Source: CAZEER01 sp964586315 (GTDB lineage: Bacteria; Fidelibacterota; Marinisomatia; Marinisomatales; UBA1611). From it: DNA of 64,000 nucleotides. The notes beneath the pieces were generated by a model. It searched no databases. It was not told where the DNA came from and saw nothing but the letters and a program-made list of their open reading frames with translations. Every line of letters begins with the position of its first letter. Within the stretch, counting starts at the first letter, position 1. Position numbers and translations under genes: made by a program. The DNA lies in NCBI GenBank assembly GCA_964586315.1, contig CAZPHE010000001.1, forward strand, positions 62,001 to 126,000. Direction: 5' to 3'. This document shows, in pieces, positions 46,300 to 55,848 of this stretch.

Positions 46300-49200
46300 A
46301 AAAAGGGGCACTTTTTTTCCAACCGCTGGACTGAAATCATTTTTTAATGGTGTTTCTGTTTTGGGCCTTACTGTTGATGCCGCGGTATTGTTTTTAAGCG
46401 ACCTTAATATGGTTTCGTCAAAACATCTTTTTCTTGCCTTTAAAAATGAAAAGGACGCCCTAGACCTATACAACAGGTGCATGGAAAACAAAAAAGATCG
46501 TTTTTATTATTACCCAGATCTTAAAGGTCTTGACTTTGTGCCTGGGTTTATACCAGAAGAAAGGCGCTATCAAAAAGAAACTGTTTTATCTTTGATTTCA
46601 AAGAAGCCCGCTATCTGTTTTGGTACCCAAAAATCAATAACAAGAAAAACCATAAAAAAACAAACCCGGTTTTCAACAAAAAGATTAGAGTTTTCTCTTG
46701 GAAAAACATTAAATATAGACAATGTCATATCCACCCTTATTGATTTTGGATATAATAAAAGGACGCCACTTTCTGGGTCTGGTGAATATTCGCTACGTGG
46801 TGATATTCTAGATATATATCCACACCACTTTAAAAACCCGGTTCGGCTTTCTTTTAACTTAGAAAAAATAGAAAGAATCTCCCTTTTTAACCCATCTAAT
46901 CAGCTTACAATACAGTCATTAAAAAAACTTATTTTAAAAGACCTTGTTGATCTGCAAGGGTCTGATTTTATTGATCTTATTAAACACTCTCGTCGCGGTT
47001 TCGTTGTTGATGTGGTTCTTGACAATGCGAGGGTTTCTTTTTTAAATAATCCTACGACCAAAAATTGTGAGTTTATCACGTCTGAGGTTTTCTTATCCAC
47101 AAAAACAACAAAAGAGAAACTTTCTAAAATTAAAATTTTAGCAGAAACAGCAGAGCGGATTTTTTTGGTTACAAAAAACCCTTCGTTCGATAAATCTCTT
47201 TTACCAAAAAGTCAACTTATTGAGAGAGTGTTTGGGTCAATTGAGCGTTCTTTTGTTTTAAATTGTGAATACAACTTTTTGGTTTTGTCTGATAATGAGA
47301 TTTTTTCTAAATATTCTACGGGAAACAAATGGCAACCAATAAACACAAATAATCAATTAAAAACAGCTGAAGTTGGTTTTTCTAATTTAAAACCGGGAGA
47401 TTTAATTGTTCATGTTTCATTTGGCGTTGGGCGCTATTTGGGGATATTTGAAAAAGAAAGCCGGGTGGGAGTTAAAGAAGGTGTCGAAATTGAATATAAG
47501 GATAATGCTCGCGTTTTTGTTTCCCTGGATCAATTGTTTTTAGTACATCGCTATATTGGAGGAGGAAAAAAACCAACGCTTTCTGCCTTGGGCACAAAAA
47601 CCTGGTCTACAGAACTAAAAAAAACTCGGAAAGCCGCAGAAGAAGTGGTTTCGGAAATTATAAAAACCTATACCGAAAAGCCGGAAAAGAGAGGTTTTTC
47701 TTATACTAAAGAATCAGATATAGACAATATGCTTTCAGGCTCATTTTCTTTTGTTGAAACAAAAGATCAAAAACAAGCAATCTTAGATGTTTATAGAGAC
47801 CTTAATAAAGAAAAACCAATGGATCGACTTATTTGTGGAGATGTTGGTTTTGGTAAAACAGAGGTAGCAATACGAGGAATTTTCAAGGCTTTTCTTTCCG
47901 ACAGGTTGTCTGTTTTATTATGCCCTACAACAATTCTTGCAGACCAACATTATATAACATGTAAGGAGCGTTTTTCTAACCTTGGGGTTTCGATTGCTCT
48001 TTTGTCTCGCTTTAATTCATCTCAAAATCAAAAGAACACAATAAAAAAACTTACCAATAAAAAAATTGATGTTTTAATAGGAACGCATAGGATTTTGTCA
48101 AAAGATGTTCTTTTGCCTTGCCTTGGTTTACTTATAATTGATGAAGAGCATCGTTTTGGAGTTCGACATAAAGAAAAAATAAGATCTTTAAAATCAAATG
48201 TTGATGTTTTAACTCTTACAGCTACCCCCATTCCAAGAACCCTTCAACAGTCTTTGGTTGGGCTTAGAGGAATAAGCACTATAAAAACCCCACCGGTTTC
48301 AAGAAAACCAATAAGCACATCAGTAAATTATTTTAATTGGTCTGAAATTGCATCAAAGATTAAAAAAGAACTTTTAAGAGGCGGGCAGGTCTATTTTTTA
48401 AATAACGATACTAGAACAATCCCAATTATCGTCCAAAAACTAAAAAGAATTTTTTCATCAAGCGTTATAGCTGGGGCTAGTGGAAAAATGGTAAGCAAAG
48501 AATTAGAAAAAACCGTATTGGCTTTTTTTGCGGGAAGAATTGATATTTTGGTTTGCACCACCATCATTGAATCTGGCCTAGACGTAACCAATGCAAACAC
48601 TATTATTATAAATAACGCCCAAAACTTTGGGCTTTCTCAGCTGTACCAAATTCGAGGCAGGGTTGGGCGAGGAGGAAGAGAAGCGCATTGTCTTTTGTTG
48701 ATCCCGACAAAAAAGACACTTGAAAATGATGCATTTAGAAGATTAAAAACAATCGAGCAAAACACCGCACTGGGAGCCGGTTATAATATATCAATGAAAG
48801 ACCTTGAAATACGTGGAGCAGGAAGTCTTTTTGGATACAAACAAAGCGGACATATAACAGCTGTTGGTTTTGAGGTGTATTGTGAGATTTTAAAAGAGGA
48901 GTTAAACAAAAGAAAAAACAAGCTCAACAAAAAAGACACCATTATTCAAACAGATGTGCTACCTCAAATAAACAAAGACTACATAAAAGACAGATCTTTA
49001 AGGGTTAATTATTATTATCGCATAGCCAAAGCAACAAAAAAAGAAGAAATAAATAAAATTGAAGAAAGTATGGTAGATGCCTTTGGGTCGGTTCCTGATT
49101 CAACCAAAATCCTTTTAAACATAGCAAGGCTTAAGGTCGATTGTTTTGGTACGCCTCTGGTAAAAATAATTGCATCTAATCAAATTGTTTCGGTTTCGTT

Positions 49201-49396
49201 AGGTGGTTTAGGGGCTCATAAATCTATTGATGATCTTTTTTTATCGATATCAACATTTAAACACAAAAGGCTTTTAAATTATCGATACGAAAACACCGGC
49301 ATGCACACACTTTCATTAGCATTAGAAACAAAAAACCTTTTTCCTAACATGGAATTGTTGTTTTCTTTTGTAGATTTGTTTATAACAACAAACTAA
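46292..49396 (+). CDS. mfd: Transcription-repair coupling factor Mfd
   Basis: A 1034-residue DNA translocase that removes RNA polymerase stalled at lesions and recruits UvrA. It has the UvrB-like N-domain with 'RGDILDIYPHH', the polymerase-interacting CarD-like domain near 366 ('KPGDLIVHVSFGVGRYLGI'), RecG-like helicase motifs 'GDVGFGKTEVA' near 517, 'DEEHRFGV' and 'QIRGRVGRGG', and the C-terminal TRCF domain. It is about 100 residues shorter than the E. coli protein, mostly in the N-terminal part. The start is GTG at 46292, inside the parS-like palindrome. Confidence 0.95.
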   Translation: MKPKRGTFFPTAGLKSFFNGVSVLGLTVDAAVLFLSDLNMVSSKHLFLAFKNEKDALDLYNRCMENKKDRFYYYPDLKGLDFVPGFIPEERRYQKETVLSLISKKPAICFGTQKSITRKTIKKQTRFSTKRLEFSLGKTLNIDNVISTLIDFGYNKRTPLSGSGEYSLRGDILDIYPHHFKNPVRLSFNLEKIERISLFNPSNQLTIQSLKKLILKDLVDLQGSDFIDLIKHSRRGFVVDVVLDNARVSFLNNPTTKNCEFITSEVFLSTKTTKEKLSKIKILAETAERIFLVTKNPSFDKSLLPKSQLIERVFGSIERSFVLNCEYNFLVLSDNEIFSKYSTGNKWQPINTNNQLKTAEVGFSNLKPGDLIVHVSFGVGRYLGIFEKESRVGVKEGVEIEYKDNARVFVSLDQLFLVHRYIGGGKKPTLSALGTKTWSTELKKTRKAAEEVVSEIIKTYTEKPEKRGFSYTKESDIDNMLSGSFSFVETKDQKQAILDVYRDLNKEKPMDRLICGDVGFGKTEVAIRGIFKAFLSDRLSVLLCPTTILADQHYITCKERFSNLGVSIALLSRFNSSQNQKNTIKKLTNKKIDVLIGTHRILSKDVLLPCLGLLIIDEEHRFGVRHKEKIRSLKSNVDVLTLTATPIPRTLQQSLVGLRGISTIKTPPVSRKPISTSVNYFNWSEIASKIKKELLRGGQVYFLNNDTRTIPIIVQKLKRIFSSSVIAGASGKMVSKELEKTVLAFFAGRIDILVCTTIIESGLDVTNANTIIINNAQNFGLSQLYQIRGRVGRGGREAHCLLLIPTKKTLENDAFRRLKTIEQNTALGAGYNISMKDLEIRGAGSLFGYKQSGHITAVGFEVYCEILKEELNKRKNKLNKKDTIIQTDVLPQINKDYIKDRSLRVNYYYRIAKATKKEEINKIEESMVDAFGSVPDSTKILLNIARLKVDCFGTPLVKIIASNQIVSVSLGGLGAHKSIDDLFLSISTFKHKRLLNYRYENTGMHTLSLALETKNLFPNMELLFSFVDLFITTN

Positions 49397-49410
49397 CATT
49401 TTTTTATATT

Positions 49411-50187
49411 TTGATTAAAACAACAACCATTGTCCTTGTGTTGGTTTTTTTTTCTTGTTCGAAAAAAAAGACAGACAACTCCCCCGTGTTGGCAAGGGTG
49501 GGTAATCAAACCCTAAAGCTTAAAAACATAACAAACCCGAATCTTCTTACCAGCCAGGCTATACCACCCCTTGTTGAAGAGTGGATAAATAAAACTATTT
49601 TATATAATGAAGCAAAAAAAGAAGGATTAGACAAAGATAGCTTTTTTATTAAATCAAAAAATGATTTTTTTAGAGATCTCGTTATTTCCTCTTTTGTTGA
49701 AAAAACGGTAAGAGCTAAAATAAAAATCGAAAAGGATTCTATTTTAAATTATTATAAAAAAAATAAAAGTTCTTTTTTGCGACTAAATGAAGAAGTTTAT
49801 GTTGATCATTATGCCACCGAAAATCTATCAACTGCAAAAAAAATTAAAGAAGTAATCTTATCATCAGGTGAACACAAAAAGAATTTTGATCTAAGTTTGT
49901 ACTTTGTTGAGTCTAAAAATATAAAGAAAGGTCGTTTGTCTCCGGTTCTCAATAATAAAATTTTTAATTCTCAATCAAAGGCGGTTGGACCAATAAAAAC
50001 AGATTCATCTTATCATGTTTTTAATATTTTAAATAAATATAAAAAGGGGACTATTGTTGGTTTTGATTTAGCCTATGATGAAATATATCAAAGATTATAT
50101 AAAAAAGAAGAAACTAAACATTCTTTTTTGTTGTTAGACAGTTTAAAAAACAAATTAAAAATTTTTATTAACCCAGATTACCAATGA
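49411..50187 (+). CDS. SurA-N/PpiC-like periplasmic chaperone lipoprotein lacking a clear isomerase core
   Basis: A 258-residue lipoprotein, lipobox 'LVFFSCSKK', starting with TTG at 49411. The helical N-terminal region resembles the chaperone part of SurA/PrsA ('VARVGNQTLKLKN', 'LVEEWINKTILYNEAKKEGL'). The following parvulin-like segment is weak and I do not see the conserved isomerase residues. It overlaps the next SurA-like gene by ATGA, so the two are probably used together for outer-membrane protein folding. The function as chaperone is inferred. Confidence 0.7.
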   Translation: MIKTTTIVLVLVFFSCSKKKTDNSPVLARVGNQTLKLKNITNPNLLTSQAIPPLVEEWINKTILYNEAKKEGLDKDSFFIKSKNDFFRDLVISSFVEKTVRAKIKIEKDSILNYYKKNKSSFLRLNEEVYVDHYATENLSTAKKIKEVILSSGEHKKNFDLSLYFVESKNIKKGRLSPVLNNKIFNSQSKAVGPIKTDSSYHVFNILNKYKKGTIVGFDLAYDEIYQRLYKKEETKHSFLLLDSLKNKLKIFINPDYQ

Positions 50188-51470
50188 AATATAATCGTCT
50201 TTGTTTCCTCCTGTTTTGTTTTTTTTTGGTTTTTAGCCGTGATACCGACAAACAAATTGATGGTATAGCGGCAATTGTAGAAAAACACATTGTTTTGAAA
50301 AGCGATTTGTTACAAATGATTAATATGGCTGCATTACAAAACAAAATAGACCCAACCACAAACCCTGAAAAGTTTAAAGAACTTGAGGTCTCTATTTTAC
50401 AATCTATGGTAGATCAAAAAATAATGTTAGAAATGGCAGCGGCAGATTCCATACAGGTAGAAGAAAAAGAAGTAACTCAAGCCCTCGAACAACAAGTTCA
50501 AATGTTTATAGCCCAAGCTGGTGGTGAAAAAAACGCAGAATTAGCACTGGGTCAGTCTTTAAGAGATTTTAAGCGAGAATTTTGGTATGACATGCAAGAT
50601 CGTTTAATTTCAGAAAAATATCAACAACAATTAATTGGTTCTATTTCTATTACAAAAACTGATGTTATTAAGTTTTTTAAAATATATAAAGACAGTTTAC
50701 CTAATATACCTATGCGTGCGAAAATTAGGCATATTTTAATTTCTGTTAAACCAAACCAAAAATCAAAACAAACAACCATAAAACTATTAGAAAAAATAAA
50801 GGATCAAATTAAAAAAGGTCAAAGTTTTTCAGATTTAGCTAAAAAGCACTCACAAGATCCTGGATCTAAAAACAATGGAGGTTCTTTAGGTTGGGTAAAC
50901 AGAGGTTCTTTGGTTAAAAACTTTGAAGCTTTAGCTTTTACCTCAGCTGTTGGAAATGTTGTTGGCCCAATCGAAACTGAATTTGGTTTTCATATTTTAG
51001 AAACGCTTGAAAAACAGGGTGATAAAATAAAAGTGAGACACATATTAATTATACCTGAAATAACCAACGATGATAATGAAAGATCATATAATTTTGCTAT
51101 GTCTTTAAAAAATGACTCAATTAAAACCCTTGATAATTTTAAATCTATGGTTTTGCATCACACAAATGATGAAATAACTAAAAAAATAGGCGGAGACTTA
51201 GGGTGGATTGATCCACAAAATTATACCGTTCCTGAAATCGGACAAGCAATTAAATACCTAAATGTCAATTCTTGTAGTCCCCCTATAAATTCACCTTTAG
51301 GGTTTCATTTGTTATGGGTAGAAAACATAAAAAAGGGAGGGAGACCCAATAAAAAAGATCATTGGCCAGAAATAGAAGAAATGGCATTAAATAAAAAGAA
51401 GATGATTTGGTATCAAGAATGGGTTGAAAATGCCAGAAAACAATTCTATGTAGAAATTAAAAGTGAATAA
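50184..51470 (+). CDS. SurA-like periplasmic peptidyl-prolyl isomerase/chaperone
   Basis: A 428-residue exported protein with a signal peptide ('LCFLLFCFFLVFS'), a SurA N-terminal domain (about 25-165), one good parvulin domain (about 175-285, 'IRHILISVKP', 'FSDLAKKHSQDPGSKNNGGSLGW', pieces, 'GPIETEFGFHILE') and a second, more degenerate one ('VRHILIIPE', 'GGDLGWIDPQNY'). SurA escorts outer-membrane proteins through the periplasm. The order N-domain plus two parvulin domains is that of SurA. It is joined by ATGA to the preceding lipoprotein. Confidence 0.87.
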   Translation: MKYNRLCFLLFCFFLVFSRDTDKQIDGIAAIVEKHIVLKSDLLQMINMAALQNKIDPTTNPEKFKELEVSILQSMVDQKIMLEMAAADSIQVEEKEVTQALEQQVQMFIAQAGGEKNAELALGQSLRDFKREFWYDMQDRLISEKYQQQLIGSISITKTDVIKFFKIYKDSLPNIPMRAKIRHILISVKPNQKSKQTTIKLLEKIKDQIKKGQSFSDLAKKHSQDPGSKNNGGSLGWVNRGSLVKNFEALAFTSAVGNVVGPIETEFGFHILETLEKQGDKIKVRHILIIPEITNDDNERSYNFAMSLKNDSIKTLDNFKSMVLHHTNDEITKKIGGDLGWIDPQNYTVPEIGQAIKYLNVNSCSPPINSPLGFHLLWVENIKKGGRPNKKDHWPEIEEMALNKKKMIWYQEWVENARKQFYVEIKSE

Positions 51471-51735
51471 TTATCCACATTTTATAAATTTAATATGTGA
51501 ATAATAAAAATTTTAGTACATTATTTTGAATTATGTTTATATATATACAATTATTAACATATTATTTTAATTATCCACATCGTTTTAATTGTTGAAAAAA
51601 CTAATTATTTAAGAACTTATTTATTAATTGATAAAAAAAGTTTTACACATATTCACATACTATATAAATAATAATTAACTCAGACTTAATAATATTATTA
51701 AATATATTTAAACAATAATTGTTAATAACTATTGA
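51471..51735. other. Candidate oriC: AT-rich gap with a cluster of DnaA boxes
   Basis: This 265-base non-coding stretch is almost all A/T and holds several DnaA boxes: TTATCCACA at 51471-51479 and at 51571-51579 on the plus strand, TTATTCACA on the minus strand at 51496-51504, and weaker TTTTACACA (51641-51649) and ATATTCACA (51649-51657). Long A/T runs around 51505-51570 and 51660-51730 could serve as the unwinding element. It lies about 5 kb from the parS-like site and 11 kb from dnaA. Gene direction does not switch here, which counts against it. Confidence 0.55.
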
Positions 51736-54700
51736 ATGAAAAAATATAATAAAACAAAATTCTTTTTATTTATATTTATAACAAAATATTTTTTATATAG
51801 TTCACAAATTCAATTTGAAAAATATAATATAGAAGATGGTTTATCCCAAAATACTGTTTACGATATTTTTCAAGATTCAAGAGATTATATATGGGTGGGT
51901 ACACAAGGAGGACTTGATAAATTTAATGGATATGAGTTTTTTAATTATGAATTTGAAGCGGGCGACACTAACTCTATTGTAGAGGGTTGGGTTTCATGTA
52001 TAAAAGAAAATATTAATGGTACTTTGTTACTTGGAACGACAACGGGCAACATTGGTTGGTTTGATCCATATGATGAAATAGGTGGAAAATATGATATTTA
52101 TAAAAATAATAAAAATATTATAAAATCGCCAATTAGAGACATATTAACCTATAAAAACTATATTTTTATAGGCACATCTCAAAGTGGACTCTGTAGATAT
52201 AATAAAACAGACAGTACTTCTATATGGTATAATAAAGATTCTACAACATCTTATTATTTTAAAAATAAAACGATTAATTATATATATAATAAAAAAGAAG
52301 AAAAAAAGTTAATTCTTTGTGGTCGGGGTTTGATTACCCTTGATATACAAACCAACCAAATAGAACCTGCATTTAAAAATTTAGAAAATCTTCTAGGTGA
52401 ACCCCTAGATAGTTTATCTATAACAAAAATTATAAAAGATGATAATGATAATTGGTATATATCTACCTGGGAAGATAAAGGAATATTAGTTTTTAATGAA
52501 TCAATTAAATTTTTAAATAAAATTAAGCCTACAATTGAAAAACAAATAAACAAAGACATACCAATAAAAATTCTTGATATGGTTTTTGATAAAGACAAAA
52601 ATATATGGATGTCATTATTTAACTATGGAATATCAATATATAATCCAAAAGAAAAAACTTTTAACAATATTGTACCAGACCCAACAGATGAAACTTCTCT
52701 TTCTGATCAAGAAATAGAATCAATTATTGTAGATAAAGGAGGAGGGCTATGGCTTGGTGGAAATCGGAGTCTTATGAGACATGATCCTGAAAAGAAAAAA
52801 TTTAAATTGATTTCCACAAAAGAATTTTCCGATATCAAATCAACAATGAATGATATTTGGGGGCTGTATATTGATAATAATGAATATTTATGGGTTGGTA
52901 GTGTTTATAGAGGGCAAGGCGTTGATAAAATAAACATTAAAACAAAACAAACAACAAACATTATACCGCCAAACGCCAAAAAAGAGAGAGGAACGTCTCT
53001 TTGGTATATTAGAGAAGATGAAGATGGAAGAATTTGGGGTAGGACACAATATGGTTTGTTTGTTTCTAATATATCCAAAACAAAATTTGAATCAGTGTGG
53101 GAAAAATCCAATATTCAAAAAAAAGAAACAGGAAGAATAAATAGGTTTTTATTAGATAAAAACAAAAGATTTTGGGTTTTTTCTGAAAAAAAGACGTGGT
53201 TTGTTAAACACAAAGGAAAAAACATCGAATGGACCGATGTTTCAATAAAAAACAAACAACTTAAGAATATTATAAATATTGAACAGGTAATAGAGAGCAA
53301 TGATAAAAAAACTATATATTTAAAAAGATCTAAAAACGCAGAACTTAAAACAATAGGTGCTCTTTTTGTAATGAGCGCAGAAGACTTATCTATAAACAAA
53401 ATTTATGAAGATAACGAAGCTAAAAGAAAAATTCCGGGGTTTTCTGTTAACACTGCGATATATGAATCAAAAAACAAAGATCTTTGGCTTACAACATATG
53501 GAGAAGGAATAACAAAGCTGAACCAAACAACAAAAGAGCAGACTCACTTTGGCGTAGCATCGGGCTTACCGAATTCATATATATATTGCATATATGAAGA
53601 TCAAAATAAAAACATGTGGATGTCCTCAAACCGGGGAATCATCAAAATGAATACAAGTGAAAAAACATTTCGTCAGTTTGGGTTAGCAGATGGAATTCAA
53701 AACCTTGAGTACAACGCACAATCACATACTAGGTCAAATGATGGATCTTTATTTTTTGGTGGTTTGTCTGGTGTAAACTATTTTAATCCATCTACAATGA
53801 AGGAAAATAAAAATAAGCCAACTATAATTATTGAATCATTTTCTAAGACAGATTCAATCTTTATGCTTCACAAATTTAACAGCTTACCAGAAACATATAA
53901 TGTTAATTATTATGAAAAAGACCTTTCTTTTAATTTTGCAGCCCTTGATTATAGAGACCCTGAAAGAAACGAACATGCATATATCATGGAAGGATATGAC
54001 AATTTTTGGACACACTCTGGTCAAAGAAGATATGCGAGTTATACAAATCTACCTTCCGGGGAATATGTTTTTAGAGTTTCTGGATCAAACAATGACGGCG
54101 TGTGGAATGAAGAAGGGGCGTCAATTATAATAAAAATTCTTCCTGCCCCATGGGAAACAATTTGGGCATACATAGCCTATGTTGTTTTTTTTGCAGTTGG
54201 TTTTTATGCTTATTTAAAAAGACAAAAACAACTGCAAAAAAAATCACTAGAAAACAAAAGAAAAGAAGAAGAGCTTGAACAAGCAAGAAAATTTCAATTG
54301 GATATGCTTCCAAAACACACACCTAAAGACTTGGGGTTAGATATAGCGGCTACTATAAAAACCGCAACAGAAGTTGGTGGAGATTATTATGATTTTTTTC
54401 CTCAAAAAGATGGTGAAAGTCTTTATGTCGTTGTTGGAGATGCGACAGGACACGGCATGACAGCAGGAATGATGGTTTCTATAACAAAAGCGGGTTTGTA
54501 TGGAATCCCAGCAATTCCACCAAACAAAGTTGCAAAAAGACTTAATAGGGTTATTAAAAACATTGATCTTGGATGGAATAGAATGGCTTTTAATATGGCT
54601 CGTTTTTGGAAAAATAAAGTAGAGTTTTCTTCAGCGGCAATGCCTCCGGCTTATCACTATCATGGAAAAACAGGTACAGTAGATGAATATCTTTTAAAAG

Positions 54701-54975
54701 GACTTCCTCTTGGAAGCATTAAAAACGAAACCTTCGAGCTTAAGGAATTTATTTTTAATGATGGAGATAGTATTGTTTTTATATCTGATGGACTACCTGA
54801 AGCGACAAACATTTCCGGTGAGATGCTTGGTTATGATGCTGTTTTTAAATGCGTACAAAAAAATGGACTTTTATCAGCAAAGGATCAAATGGAGGCGCTA
54901 TTAAGCCTAGGAAAAAACTGGCTAGGAACCTTACAAAACCAAGACGACATCACAATTGTTGTTGTAAAAAAGTAA
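51736..54975 (+). CDS. Two-component-style beta-propeller receptor with SpoIIE/PP2C phosphatase output
   Basis: A 1079-residue membrane receptor. After a signal-like segment, Reg_prop repeats fill about 25-720 ('LSQNTVYDIFQDSRDYIWVG', 'MNDIWGLYIDNNEYLWVG', 'YIYCIYEDQNKNMWMSSNRG'), making a double propeller outside the membrane. A Y_Y_Y domain (about 730-800) and one membrane helix near 810-825 follow. The cytoplasmic end (about 850-1079) is a SpoIIE-type PP2C phosphatase with metal-binding acids in 'VGGDYYDFF', 'VVGDATGHGMTAGMM', 'ISDGLPEATN' and 'QDDITIVV'. It should dephosphorylate the STAS protein encoded downstream when a ligand binds. This family usually senses glycans, often with a kinase output instead. 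Confidence 0.88.
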   Translation: MKKYNKTKFFLFIFITKYFLYSSQIQFEKYNIEDGLSQNTVYDIFQDSRDYIWVGTQGGLDKFNGYEFFNYEFEAGDTNSIVEGWVSCIKENINGTLLLGTTTGNIGWFDPYDEIGGKYDIYKNNKNIIKSPIRDILTYKNYIFIGTSQSGLCRYNKTDSTSIWYNKDSTTSYYFKNKTINYIYNKKEEKKLILCGRGLITLDIQTNQIEPAFKNLENLLGEPLDSLSITKIIKDDNDNWYISTWEDKGILVFNESIKFLNKIKPTIEKQINKDIPIKILDMVFDKDKNIWMSLFNYGISIYNPKEKTFNNIVPDPTDETSLSDQEIESIIVDKGGGLWLGGNRSLMRHDPEKKKFKLISTKEFSDIKSTMNDIWGLYIDNNEYLWVGSVYRGQGVDKINIKTKQTTNIIPPNAKKERGTSLWYIREDEDGRIWGRTQYGLFVSNISKTKFESVWEKSNIQKKETGRINRFLLDKNKRFWVFSEKKTWFVKHKGKNIEWTDVSIKNKQLKNIINIEQVIESNDKKTIYLKRSKNAELKTIGALFVMSAEDLSINKIYEDNEAKRKIPGFSVNTAIYESKNKDLWLTTYGEGITKLNQTTKEQTHFGVASGLPNSYIYCIYEDQNKNMWMSSNRGIIKMNTSEKTFRQFGLADGIQNLEYNAQSHTRSNDGSLFFGGLSGVNYFNPSTMKENKNKPTIIIESFSKTDSIFMLHKFNSLPETYNVNYYEKDLSFNFAALDYRDPERNEHAYIMEGYDNFWTHSGQRRYASYTNLPSGEYVFRVSGSNNDGVWNEEGASIIIKILPAPWETIWAYIAYVVFFAVGFYAYLKRQKQLQKKSLENKRKEEELEQARKFQLDMLPKHTPKDLGLDIAATIKTATEVGGDYYDFFPQKDGESLYVVVGDATGHGMTAGMMVSITKAGLYGIPAIPPNKVAKRLNRVIKNIDLGWNRMAFNMARFWKNKVEFSSAAMPPAYHYHGKTGTVDEYLLKGLPLGSIKNETFELKEFIFNDGDSIVFISDGLPEATNISGEMLGYDAVFKCVQKNGLLSAKDQMEALLSLGKNWLGTLQNQDDITIVVVKK

Positions 54976-55051
54976 CTCTTTGTAATGAATATGTCATTTT
55001 ATAATTTCATTCTTTCCAGAAAGCTGCGGAGAATAAAAAGCGAGAGAAAAC

Positions 55052-55471
55052 ATGGATAAAAAAACACCACCAAAAGTCGAGCTCACAATACCAATTATAC
55101 ACGATATGGAGCTTGCCGCGACAAAAACAGCTGAAGTAGTGGCGAAGCACATGGGCTTAAGCGAAGAACAATCTGATGAAATTAGCATGGCTCTTATTGA
55201 GGCTTGCATAAACGCATTCGAACACAGCGAAACTGAAAATAAAAACATAGAAATACATTTTGTAATTCAAGGCGACGTTTTAATAATAACGGTAACGGAC
55301 CACGGTAAGGGGTTTGATAAGTCGAAAGTAGAAATACCAAACATTGAAAACAAACTCATATCTGAAAACAAAAGAGGGTGGGGTTTAAAATTAATAGAAG
55401 AATTAATGGATACGGTTGAATTTCAAACAACAGCAGAAGGGACAACCGTTAGAATGACAAAAAACAGGTAA
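55052..55471 (+). CDS. RsbW/SpoIIAB-like serine kinase anti-sigma (HATPase_c)
   Basis: A 139-residue GHKL-fold kinase. The N box is 'EACINAFEH' (50-58), the G1 box 'VTDHGKGFD' and the G2 box 'RGWGLKLIEELMD'. Such proteins phosphorylate a STAS antagonist and sequester a sigma factor or other partner. The gene follows the PP2C receptor by 76 bases and precedes the STAS gene by 18, giving phosphatase, kinase and antagonist together. No sigma-factor gene is adjacent. Confidence 0.9.
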   Translation: MDKKTPPKVELTIPIIHDMELAATKTAEVVAKHMGLSEEQSDEISMALIEACINAFEHSETENKNIEIHFVIQGDVLIITVTDHGKGFDKSKVEIPNIENKLISENKRGWGLKLIEELMDTVEFQTTAEGTTVRMTKNR

Positions 55472-55489
55472 ACACTTAAAGGAAAAAAA

Positions 55490-55834
55490 ATGTCTGAATT
55501 TAGTTTAAATACAAAACATGAAGGCGAAGTTGTTGTTATAGAAACAAATGGTTATTTGAATAACGTTGGAGGCGAACAAATCTCTAATGCTTGCTATCAG
55601 GCAATGGACGAAGGAAAAACTCGTTTTTTATTGAATTTAGAAAACTCTAAGGTTGTTAATAGCATTGGGGTTTCAATTTTAATTGAAATAATAGAAAAAC
55701 TTCAAGATGTTAACGGCAAGCTTGGATACTATAACCTGGCGCCAATTGTTGAAAAAACATTTAACATAATGGGTCTCACAAAATATTCTACAATATACCA
55801 AACTGAAAACGACGCCCTTGATGGCATGAAATAA
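55490..55834 (+). CDS. STAS-domain anti-sigma factor antagonist (RsbV/SpoIIAA-like)
   Basis: A 114-residue STAS protein. The predicted phosphoacceptor is Ser58 in 'KVVNSIGVSILIEI'; the residue before it is Asn where classical RsbV has Asp. When unphosphorylated such proteins bind the kinase/anti-sigma factor and free its target. The neighbours are the matching kinase and phosphatase genes. There is a good AAAGGA ribosome binding site ahead of the ATG. Confidence 0.9.
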   Translation: MSEFSLNTKHEGEVVVIETNGYLNNVGGEQISNACYQAMDEGKTRFLLNLENSKVVNSIGVSILIEIIEKLQDVNGKLGYYNLAPIVEKTFNIMGLTKYSTIYQTENDALDGMK

Positions 55835-55848
55835 TACACTTATTAGAC

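Noticed and set aside
47093..47101. TTATCCACA DnaA box inside mfd
   Set aside because: It is a single consensus box in coding sequence without neighbours or an AT-rich flank, so it is better seen as a chance or minor titration site than as origin.
41200..50200. Possible C-over-G bias on the plus strand as a replication-direction signal
   Set aside because: A few hand-counted 60-base lines in mnmG looked C-rich, but evenly spaced lines across the region gave mixed results. Without a computed skew I make no claim.
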